The position numbers and the translations under genes were made by a program. From positions 1 to 20,330 of IMG/VR virus record IMGVR_UViG_3300010150_003059: 20,330 nucleotides of DNA. One strand, 5' to 3'. The stretch's first letter is position 1, and every line of letters starts with the position of its first letter. Below the pieces are notes generated by a model. That model saw only the letters and a list, made by a program, of their open reading frames with translations. It was not told where the DNA came from and did not search any database. Shown here one piece after another: positions 14,335 through 20,187 of the stretch. Origin of the DNA: a virus.

Positions 14335-14356
14335 AGTATAGTAAAGTGAGAAATTC

Positions 14357-14368
14357 AGAGAGAGTGAG
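14357..14368 (+). promoter_or_regulatory. AGAGAGAGTGAG leader / ribosome site of the AAA+ gene
   Basis: AGAGAGAGTGAG ends 6 nt before the ATG at 14375 and is the likely ribosome site. It shares GAGAGTGAG with the VWA leader and is the reverse complement, over 12 nt, of part of the terminator loop at 15863-15879. Confidence 0.65.
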
Positions 14369-14374
14369 TATATT

Positions 14375-15559
14375 ATGAGTATTAAACAGAAAGATCAGTT
14401 GTTGTCCGCCCTTGCCGATTCTAATAATCAGTCGGGTATCTTCTCAAAATCAGAGGTTATGGATATTGCCCGTGAGGCGGGTCTCAAAAATCCGATGTGG
14501 TTTTTCAAAGAGGCCAAGGTTGGTCGCAATCAATTCAACCCCATGATGGTCGGACAAGTTGTGACTATGCCGACACCCGCTGAACCAATTGCAGTAATTC
14601 AATCGCAACCAGAACCAGTTGCAGTTGCCGCTGCAAAGGTTCTCAGTCAGGATAAACTTGTTGTGGAAATCGAAAACTTAGTTCCCGCCAAAGATTCAAC
14701 ATATGTTCCTTTCGGTTTCTATCGTGACCTAGTGAACATTGTCAAGTCTGGCATGTTCTACCCTACATTCATTTGCGGTTTGTCCGGTAACGGTAAAACC
14801 ATGATGGTCGAACAGGTTTGCGCCAAACTCAAACGTGAAGCAATCCGTGTCAATATCTCAATCGAAACCGATGAAGATGATCTGATTGGTGGTAACACGC
14901 TTGTCGATGGTAACGTAGTCTATCGTGAAGGTCCGGTACTGACCGCCATGAAACGTGGCGCAGTGTTGATCCTTGATGAGATTGACCGTGGATCAAACAA
15001 GTTGATGTGTCTACAGGCAATCCTTGAAGGCAAACCCTACTTCAACAAAAAGACTGGCGAAGTTATTACTCCCGCCTCTGGTTTCAATGTGATCGCTACT
15101 GCGAACACCAAGGGCCGTGGTTCCGATGACGGTAAGTTCATGGGTGCCCAAGTTCTTGATGAGGCATTCCTCGAGCGATTTGCAATCACAGTCGAACAAG
15201 AATACCCTTCTGCCGCTCAAGAGAAAAAGATTGTTCTCAACAAAATGGCAGTTGCCGATTGCGTTGATGATGAGTTTGCCGACAAGTTGGTACTCTGGGC
15301 TGATGTGATCCGAAAGACTTTCTATGAAGGTGGCATCGATGAGTTGGTTTCGACTCGCCGTCTGGAACACATTGTCAAGGCGTTCGCCATGTTCAAAGAC
15401 CGACTCAAGGCGATTCAGTTGTGCGTCAATCGATTCGACACTGACACCAAGTCTGCCTTCATTGACCTGTACACCAAGGTTGATGCTGGTGTCGATCTCA
15501 CTGAGACCTCAGAAGAAGATATCGCCGATGAAAAAGAGGCAGATGAATATGACATCTAA
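14375..15559 (+). CDS. cobS: CobS/MoxR-family AAA+ ATPase
   Basis: A 394-residue ATPase. Residues 1-115 form a phage-specific N-terminal part, with a small helical domain (SKSEVMDIAREAGLKNPMWFFKEAK) and a Pro/Ala-rich linker. The AAA+ core has Walker A GLSGNGKT (135-142), the MoxR-type segment DEDDLIGGNTLVDGNVVYREGPVLTAMKRG, Walker B LILDEIDRG (D201, E202), sensor-1 FNVIATANTKGRG and the arginine-finger region LDEAFLERFAI. The C-terminus is acidic. T4-like cyanophage homologues are called CobS, though cobaltochelatase activity has not been read from this sequence. With the VWA/peptidase protein upstream it forms a MoxR-VWA pair. It has its own promoter copy and leader. Confidence 0.9.
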   Translation: MSIKQKDQLLSALADSNNQSGIFSKSEVMDIAREAGLKNPMWFFKEAKVGRNQFNPMMVGQVVTMPTPAEPIAVIQSQPEPVAVAAAKVLSQDKLVVEIENLVPAKDSTYVPFGFYRDLVNIVKSGMFYPTFICGLSGNGKTMMVEQVCAKLKREAIRVNISIETDEDDLIGGNTLVDGNVVYREGPVLTAMKRGAVLILDEIDRGSNKLMCLQAILEGKPYFNKKTGEVITPASGFNVIATANTKGRGSDDGKFMGAQVLDEAFLERFAITVEQEYPSAAQEKKIVLNKMAVADCVDDEFADKLVLWADVIRKTFYEGGIDELVSTRRLEHIVKAFAMFKDRLKAIQLCVNRFDTDTKSAFIDLYTKVDAGVDLTETSEEDIADEKEADEYDI

Positions 15560-15827
15560 TATCGATTATCGATACAACGAGTTTGCGTTGATTAGTGAGT
15601 TGGAAGATTATGTTAATTCTACATATACCGAACACTACTCCAAGAACAAGTTTCAGGCCACTGAGTTTATCATTGACGGTGGCCACGGTGAAGGTTTCTG
15701 CCTCGGTAATATCCTAAAGTACACTCAACGATATGGTAATAAGGAAGGCAAGAACCGTAAAGACCTCTTGAAAGTACTTCATTATGCCCTAATTGCACTG
15801 CATGTTCACGATTTAGAACATCAGTAA
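15549..15827 (+). CDS. DUF3310-like protein
   Basis: A 92-residue protein overlapping the AAA+ stop by 11 nt. The start at 15549 lies 9 nt after AAGAGG; ATG 15543 in the same frame (94 residues) is possible but only 3 nt from that site. HYSKNKFQATEFIIDGGHGEGFCLGNILKYTQRYGNKEGKNRKDLLKVLHYALIAL (residues about 25-82) follows the DUF3310 pattern: an H-Y start, a G-x-G-F-x-L-G-N-x-x-K-Y core and a D-L-x-K-x-x-x-Y helix. DUF3310 is an all-helical phage family, sometimes called nucleotide kinase, of uncertain function. It is the last gene of the VWA/AAA+ operon. Confidence 0.78.
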   Translation: MTSNIDYRYNEFALISELEDYVNSTYTEHYSKNKFQATEFIIDGGHGEGFCLGNILKYTQRYGNKEGKNRKDLLKVLHYALIALHVHDLEHQ

Positions 15828-15846
15828 AGGTTCGCCCTTGCGGCGG

Positions 15847-15904
15847 CCGAGAACCGACAGGCCTCTCTCACTCTCTCTCAACTTGTCGGTTCTCGGTTTT
15901 TTTT
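15847..15904 (+). terminator. Strong terminator with CT-repeat loop
   Basis: A perfect 13-bp stem (CCGAGAACCGACA at 15847-15859 with TGTCGGTTCTCGG at 15884-15896) is followed by eight T. The loop is 24 nt, unusually long, and contains CTCTCTCACTCTCTCTC (15863-15879), complementary to the leaders of the VWA and AAA+ genes. Upstream GGTTC (15829-15833) could pair with GAACC (15851-15855) and break the terminator stem, so an alternative fold exists. The element ends the operon 20 nt after its last stop codon. Confidence 0.92.
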
Positions 15905-15906
15905 AT

Positions 15907-15914
15907 TATAAATA
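15907..15914 (+). promoter_or_regulatory. T4-type late promoter (TATAAATA)
   Basis: TATAAATAG, as at 202, begins 3 nt after the T tract of the terminator and 44 nt before the start at 15951. The terminator and late promoter together insulate this gene from the early operon. The transcript should begin near the GAGAGAGA tract (about 15916-15922). Confidence 0.83.
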
Positions 15915-15950
15915 GAGAGAGAAATATCAACCCCCGTAATGGAGAGAATA

Positions 15951-16286
15951 ATGGCTTATAGAAAAGTTACAACGTTTACAAGAACCGATGCAGAATCAGA
16001 GTGGCCTTTTTGGGCAACGGAATTGCTGGGTACTGACTACGACGCTCAATCCACTGCTTGGCTGGATTGGATGACCGGAAGAACGGATGTCTCAATGACA
16101 AATGACTTCAGTGATCCTTTGAGTGTTGTGATTAAATTAAACTTTGCGGATGAAGCAGCATACATTGCTTGGAACACTGCAAGAAGTGATGCTGGACATC
16201 CAGATGATTACTTGGGTAACTCGGAAGTGACCAGTTATTGTACTACAAATAGTATTACAATCGCTCACACTACGGAGTCAGATTAA
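15951..16286 (+). CDS. Small late protein, unknown function (possible virion protein)
   Basis: A 111-residue acidic protein beginning MAYRKVTTFTRTDAE. The ATG at 15939 in the same frame lies before the GGAGAG ribosome site (15941-15946), so 15951 is the better start. Its leader (ggagag, then ATGGCTTA) resembles that of the tail gene at 232. The sequence is rich in Trp, Thr, Ser and Asp (SEWPFWATELLG, STAWLDWMTGR). A segment, DPLSVVIKLNFADEAAYIAWNTARSDAGHP, could be an alpha/beta unit. I recognise no family. The late promoter suggests a virion, assembly or lysis role. Confidence 0.68.
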   Translation: MAYRKVTTFTRTDAESEWPFWATELLGTDYDAQSTAWLDWMTGRTDVSMTNDFSDPLSVVIKLNFADEAAYIAWNTARSDAGHPDDYLGNSEVTSYCTTNSITIAHTTESD

Positions 16287-16289
16287 CCC

Positions 16290-16318
16290 TTGACATTTGA
16301 GTGTCGTTTTGTTATTAT
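16290..16318 (+). promoter_or_regulatory. Sigma70-type promoter for the gp45 operon
   Basis: TTGACA (16290-16295), a 17-bp spacer and TATTAT (16313-16318) precede gp45 by 25 nt. The CCCTTGAC stretch is shared with the promoters at 11901 and 14306. GACA-N6-TGTC (16292-16305) forms a short inverted repeat over the -35 box. Confidence 0.88.
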
Positions 16319-16343
16319 GTAGTTTGTTTGATTGGAGTTTATT

Positions 16344-17000
16344 ATGATGAAAGTTTCTAAGTCCACCCTTGATACATTCAAGAACTTTGCCTCTATCAAC
16401 ACGAATCTTCTGATTCGTGAGGGGCAAACTCTTGCTACTGTGTCAAATTCTATGAACATTCTGTGCCGTGCAACGGTTACGGAAAGTTTTCCCAAAGAGT
16501 TTGCTATCTACGATCTCAATCAGTTTTTGTCTTTGTTGACAATGGATGAGAATGCTGACCTTGAGTTTGGTGATGAGTCAGTCACCGTACAAACCAATGC
16601 CGGTAAGTTTGAATTCTATTACGCTGAACCGTCTGTGATTAAAGCTGCACCAGACAAAGAGATTCAAGTAGAAACGCTGTACGAATTCCCGATTGCCAAA
16701 GAAAACATTCAGACAATCTATCGTGCCGCGTCTGCTATCTCTGCTCCCTTCCTGCGAGTAATTGGTGATGGTAGTCAGGTATCACTCTCTGTTGGTGATC
16801 CCAATACTCCCAAGAGTAATTCTTTCACTACCATTCTTGGTGATAGTAGTTTGGAATTTGATGCACGACTCTCAATTGAGTCGCTCAAGATTATCCCAGA
16901 CTCTTACGTTGTCACAGTCGGTACTGCGCCAGTAATTATGTTTACCAATGATGAAAGAACATACTGGTTGGCATTGGACCCAAGTTCAAAAACACAGTAA
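16344..17000 (+). CDS. 45: Sliding clamp gp45
   Basis: A 218-residue DNA polymerase processivity factor (T4 gp45 is 228). The N-terminus MKVSKSTLDTFKNFASINTNLLIREGQ matches T4 MKLSKDTTALLKNFATINSGIMLKSGQ, and EFAIYDLNQFLSLLTM matches T4 DVAIYDLNGFLGILSL. The C-terminal TYWLALDPSS matches NYVVALEADS. As a trimeric ring it tethers the polymerase, and in T4 it activates late transcription with gp55 and gp33. The frame opens at TTG 16332, but that base run is the GGAG ribosome site; ATG 16344 or 16347 is the real start, the latter aligning exactly with T4. It is the first gene of the clamp operon. Confidence 0.93.
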   Translation: MMKVSKSTLDTFKNFASINTNLLIREGQTLATVSNSMNILCRATVTESFPKEFAIYDLNQFLSLLTMDENADLEFGDESVTVQTNAGKFEFYYAEPSVIKAAPDKEIQVETLYEFPIAKENIQTIYRAASAISAPFLRVIGDGSQVSLSVGDPNTPKSNSFTTILGDSSLEFDARLSIESLKIIPDSYVVTVGTAPVIMFTNDERTYWLALDPSSKTQ

Positions 17001-17010
17001 GAGGTCTCAA

Positions 17011-17625
17011 ATGTTAGAAGTAGGTCAGAGACTTCCACAGGAAGTCGTATTCAAAACTCGGACCCGTTGTCCAAACATGGACTCTATGGGTCACCCAAAT
17101 CCCTACAAGTGGGAGGATGTACTTTCTGCCGATTTGTTTAAGGACAAGAGAGTCATTCTATTTTCATTGCCTGGGGCTTATACCCCGACATGTTCTGCGT
17201 ATCAATTGCCAGGCTATGAAGAGAACTATACGTTTTTTCAGTCAAAGGGGATTGATGAAATCTATTGCGTCTCCGTCAATGATACCTTTGTGATGAACGC
17301 ATGGTTCCGATACCAAAACATTAAAGGTGTAAAACCGATCCCCGATGGTTCTGGTAAGTTTACTAAAGAACTGGGCATGTTGGTTGACAAAGATAACCTT
17401 GGTTTTGGTATGCGGTCTTGGAGATATGCCCTGCTGGTGAATGACGGCGTTATTGAAAAGTCGTTTGTTGAAGCTGGCATCTGCGACAATAATGAAGATG
17501 ACCCATATGAAGTATCTGATCCCGCAACAATGGCATCATATATCATGGAAGAAAGTGAAGTTGGTGGGCATCAACTAGAACTTAATTTGGAAGAGTCTCT
17601 TGGGACTCAAGATAAAATTGGATAA
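17011..17625 (+). CDS. Peroxiredoxin (Prx5/AhpE-like redoxin)
   Basis: A 204-residue peroxiredoxin that reduces peroxides through a catalytic cysteine. The signature PGAYTPTC places the peroxidatic C61 with T58. The conserved Prx5-type sequence follows: VSVNDTFVMNAWF, then LGMLVDKDNLGFGMRSWRYALLVNDG with the conserved Arg in MRSWRY. Other cysteines are at NMDS-side C23 (TRCPN), IYC and AGIC. A C-terminal extension beyond the core (HQLELNLEESLGTQDKIG) is not part of the usual fold. The ATG at 17011 follows AAGAGG and fits the family N-terminus. It lies between gp45 and gp44, where T4 has no such gene, so it is an insert in the replication operon, co-transcribed with it. Confidence 0.93.
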   Translation: MLEVGQRLPQEVVFKTRTRCPNMDSMGHPNPYKWEDVLSADLFKDKRVILFSLPGAYTPTCSAYQLPGYEENYTFFQSKGIDEIYCVSVNDTFVMNAWFRYQNIKGVKPIPDGSGKFTKELGMLVDKDNLGFGMRSWRYALLVNDGVIEKSFVEAGICDNNEDDPYEVSDPATMASYIMEESEVGGHQLELNLEESLGTQDKIG

Positions 17626-17633
17626 GGAGTAGT

Positions 17634-17792
17634 ATGGCTACTGCATGGCGTAAAAATAATCAACGCGCTCGTCGAGTTGTGGCACTTGAAAACCTCAAGA
17701 GTGCCAAGTTTTTCCCCAAAGGTGATCGCACCGAACAGAAGTGGGAAGAGAATCGACAACAACAAATTGAGGTGCTTGAAAAAAGGATATAA
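17634..17792 (+). CDS. Small basic protein, unknown function (52 aa)
   Basis: An ATG at 17634 with an ideal AAGGAG site (17624-17629, overlapping the peroxiredoxin stop) opens a 52-residue frame ending at TAA 17790-17792, which shares its last A with the gp44 start. The product is basic in its first half (TAWRKNNQRARRVVALENLK) and helical and charged in its second (EQKWEENRQQQIEVLEKRI). It could bind nucleic acid or one of the clamp proteins. No family is recognised. The good ribosome site and tight coupling make it very likely real. Confidence 0.75.
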   Translation: MATAWRKNNQRARRVVALENLKSAKFFPKGDRTEQKWEENRQQQIEVLEKRI

Positions 17793-18724
17793 TGATGAAT
17801 GAATTTCTCTGGGTGGAGAAGTACAGACCGCAGACTATCTCGGAGTGTGTATTACCGAGTAGACTGAAAGAAGTATTTCAATCTTTTGTTGACCAGAAAG
17901 AAATTCCTAACATGTTGCTCTGTGGTACTGCCGGTACTGGTAAGACCACAGTTGCTCGTGCTCTTTGTAATGAATTAGAATGTGACTACATCATTATCAA
18001 TGGATCAGATGAATCTGGCATTGATGTTCTCAGAACAAAGATTAGGGACTTTGCAAGTACGGTAAGTTTCGGTGGTAAGACCAAGGTGGTCATACTAGAC
18101 GAGGCAGACTATTTAAACCCCAACTCAACGCAACCAGCTTTGCGTGCCTTTATCGAAGAGTTTTCTAAAAACTGTCGATTCATTTTTACCTGTAACTTCA
18201 AGAATCGAATCATCGAACCACTTCACAGTCGGACAACGGTGGTTGAATTCAAACTCAAGAAAGATGAGAAACCTCAGATGGCATCTGCCTTCATGAGTCG
18301 CATCTCAAATATCTTGGGTGAAGAAAACATCGAATACTCCGAAAAGGTTCTCGCCGAACTTTTGATGAAGTACTTTCCAGACTATCGTAGGACACTAAAC
18401 GAACTTCAAAGGTACTCTAGGTTTGGTGCAATCGATGAGGGTATCCTTAGTAACATTGCCGAAGTCAACATGAAGGGGTTGTGTGACAGTCTCAAAGACA
18501 AAGACTTCAAGAAGATGCGGCAGTGGGTTTCTAACAATGTGGATACGGACCCGCAAGGCCTGTACCGTAAAATTTATGACACTCTTTTGGAAAGAGTTGT
18601 ACAGGTGCCGCATCTCGTTCTATTGATTGCAGACTACCAGTACAAGTCTGCGTTTGTTGCCGACCAAGAAATCAATCTGACCGCATGTCTGGTTGATATT
18701 ATGGCAAACGTGGATATGAAATGA
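17792..18724 (+). CDS. 44: Clamp loader ATPase gp44
   Basis: The large clamp-loader subunit (310 residues; T4 gp44 is 319). It opens the gp45 ring and loads it on primed DNA, using ATP. It shows VEKYRPQTISECVLP (T4 EQKYRPSTIDECILP), Walker A GTAGTGKT (45-52), Walker B ILDEAD (DEAD at 103-106) and the arginine-finger SRT (146-148). The collar domain includes KYFPDYRRTLNELQRYS (T4 KNFPDFRKTIGELDSYS) and LCDSLKDKDFKKMRQWV. Met1 or Met2 (17795) may be the start. It overlaps both the preceding 52-residue gene and the following oxygenase gene by a few bases. Confidence 0.96.
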   Translation: MMNEFLWVEKYRPQTISECVLPSRLKEVFQSFVDQKEIPNMLLCGTAGTGKTTVARALCNELECDYIIINGSDESGIDVLRTKIRDFASTVSFGGKTKVVILDEADYLNPNSTQPALRAFIEEFSKNCRFIFTCNFKNRIIEPLHSRTTVVEFKLKKDEKPQMASAFMSRISNILGEENIEYSEKVLAELLMKYFPDYRRTLNELQRYSRFGAIDEGILSNIAEVNMKGLCDSLKDKDFKKMRQWVSNNVDTDPQGLYRKIYDTLLERVVQVPHLVLLIADYQYKSAFVADQEINLTACLVDIMANVDMK

Positions 18725-19512
18725 GGTTGATATCCGGCGATCTATCCACAATTGGCAAAGGTGCCGCTGAAGCAATTGCTGAAGAAGTTTTGCAATATGG
18801 TGTTGTTGTTATACGAGATCAAAACTTGACCCCAGATGAAGAGGTTAGGGTTTGCAAGATGATCGGCAATGTACAAGAGTACACCGATGCGGATAGAACA
18901 AAACATATTGCTTGTCATCCAAACATACTGCGGGTCACCGGACAGAAAGATCAACACGGCGAGCCAGGATTGTTTGGACATACAAGTGCTCTTGACTGGC
19001 ATGCCAATCAGGCAAGTAACTATGAACGAGACCCTTTGATCTGGTTGTACGGGAAGAAAAGTACCGAGGGAAGTTGTACCAGTTGGATCGATATGAGAAG
19101 GGCATATGAAGATTTGCCAAGAGATGAAAAGAATCGTCTACGGAAAATAAAGATCACTCTGGGATATAAGTCTGGTTCTTATTCCGACAGTCAATTCTTC
19201 AAAGAACATCATGCCACTGACAGACCATTTGATCTGGTGTATACTAACGAGTATGGTATTACTGGTTTGTACTTTCCGTTCCTACAAATTTTTGGTATGG
19301 TGGGGATGGATAAAATACAGTTTGAAGAAACGATGTCAATGCTTAAGGAACATGTGTTACAAGATCAGTACAGGTATGACCACTATTGGCAAGACGGTGA
19401 TGTGGTCATCAGTGAACAGTGGTTGACCATCCACAAACGATGGGAGTGTGATTTTATGGAAGATAGAGTACTGCATCGAATCGCATTTGATTACAGTAAG
19501 ACAAATATATGA
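18721..19512 (+). CDS. TauD/TfdA-like Fe(II)/2-oxoglutarate dioxygenase
   Basis: A 263-residue protein with the TauD/TfdA layout: an N-terminal GVVVIRDQNLTPDEEVRVCKMIG (27-49), the metal-site segment LDWHANQAS (91-99), and the C-terminal GDVVISEQWLTIHKRW...LHRIAF with distal His H238 and the 2-oxoglutarate-binding Arg R253. TauD enzymes hydroxylate small substrates, such as taurine, using Fe(II) and oxygen. The usual facial triad is HxD...H; here the first pair reads H94-A95-N96, so the carboxylate ligand appears to be Asn. The activity is therefore uncertain. The gene overlaps gp44 by ATGA and the next small gene by ATGA, lying between the two clamp-loader subunits. Confidence 0.83.
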   Translation: MRLISGDLSTIGKGAAEAIAEEVLQYGVVVIRDQNLTPDEEVRVCKMIGNVQEYTDADRTKHIACHPNILRVTGQKDQHGEPGLFGHTSALDWHANQASNYERDPLIWLYGKKSTEGSCTSWIDMRRAYEDLPRDEKNRLRKIKITLGYKSGSYSDSQFFKEHHATDRPFDLVYTNEYGITGLYFPFLQIFGMVGMDKIQFEETMSMLKEHVLQDQYRYDHYWQDGDVVISEQWLTIHKRWECDFMEDRVLHRIAFDYSKTNI

Positions 19513-19691
19513 TTTGGTTATTATTCATAGTGTTATCCAGAGAACCCGTAGACGTTCATGTTCTGGAAGGTACTTTTGAAACGAAACAAGAATGTCAGGA
19601 TGCTATGATTGCTCATGCTATTATGGCTGGTTTCTCTGGTCAAGAGTTTAAAGCTGCTTACTGTAAGGAGACAGAACATGAGTCTCGGTGA
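19509..19691 (+). CDS. Small protein with N-terminal hydrophobic segment (60 aa)
   Basis: The start overlaps the oxygenase stop by ATGA, and the end overlaps gp62 by 14 nt. The product begins MIWLLFIVLS, a short hydrophobic segment that could be a signal or anchor, then VDVHVLEGTFETKQECQDAMIAHAIMAGFSGQEFKAAYCKETEHESR. The two cysteines (in QECQD and AYCKE) sit at the ends of a predicted helical region and could form a disulfide if exported. No family is recognised. The overlaps at both ends favour a real gene. Confidence 0.68.
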   Translation: MIWLLFIVLSREPVDVHVLEGTFETKQECQDAMIAHAIMAGFSGQEFKAAYCKETEHESR

Positions 19692-20127
19692 TCTGCTGGG
19701 TGAAAAACCTAAACAAGATATAGACGTAGAACAGTTTCAAGTCAAACAAAAGTCTATCAGTCCGTTTGACTTTGCTGGTAGTATCACTCACACCAAAGAA
19801 AATTTGATGGTAGATGATTGGTCTGAGAAACAGTATAGTCCTTTCATTGTGAACAAGTCTCTGTCGCATGGTAGTGATACGGTCTATGCGGCGAATGAGA
19901 TGAATGCAAGACCGCACATTGATTATAAGATGCAGTATGATTTTCTCCGTGGTATCATACGCAAGAAGAAACGATTCAACAAGTGGATCAAACCGGAGAA
20001 AGAAAATGACATTGAGATCGTCAAGGAGTACTTTGGATATAGCAATGTAAAAGCAATTGAGGCTTTGAGGATACTAAGTGATGATGATCTTCAGAGGATT
20101 ACTAAACTATTGAATAGGGGTGGATAA
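19678..20127 (+). CDS. 62: Clamp loader small subunit gp62
   Basis: A 149-residue protein (T4 gp62 is 187). The central RPHIDYKMQYDFLRGIIRKKKRFNKWIKPEKENDIEIVKEYFGYSNVKAIEALRILSDDDLQRITKLLN corresponds to T4 gp62 segments [30 protein letters not shown] and IIKLLAKRYQVNTNDAINYKSIL. gp62 bridges the gp44 ATPase ring in the clamp loader. The start at 19678 has an AAGGAG site (19665-19670); the frame extends upstream but without such a site. Synteny (45-44-62-regA) supports the call. In T4, gp44 and gp62 are adjacent and coupled; here two genes lie between them. Confidence 0.87.
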   Translation: MSLGDLLGEKPKQDIDVEQFQVKQKSISPFDFAGSITHTKENLMVDDWSEKQYSPFIVNKSLSHGSDTVYAANEMNARPHIDYKMQYDFLRGIIRKKKRFNKWIKPEKENDIEIVKEYFGYSNVKAIEALRILSDDDLQRITKLLNRGG

Positions 20128-20140
20128 AAAATCAGCAAAT

Positions 20141-20148
20141 TATAAATA
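20141..20148 (+). promoter_or_regulatory. Possible late promoter before regA
   Basis: TATAAATA stands 39 nt before the regA start, in the 60-nt gap after gp62. It lacks the following G found in the other three late-type sites (TATAAATAATC here). Late expression of regA would be unexpected, because T4 regA is read with the early/middle replication operon. It may be chance in an A/T-rich gap. Confidence 0.4.
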
Positions 20149-20187
20149 ATCTTCATAATAATTAGAATTTTTTGAAGGTCGTTTAAA

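Noticed and set aside
17592-17610. GAGTC-TCTTGG-GACTC inverted repeat as a terminator
   Set aside because: A 5-bp stem inside the end of the peroxiredoxin gene with no T tract. The operon continues through it.
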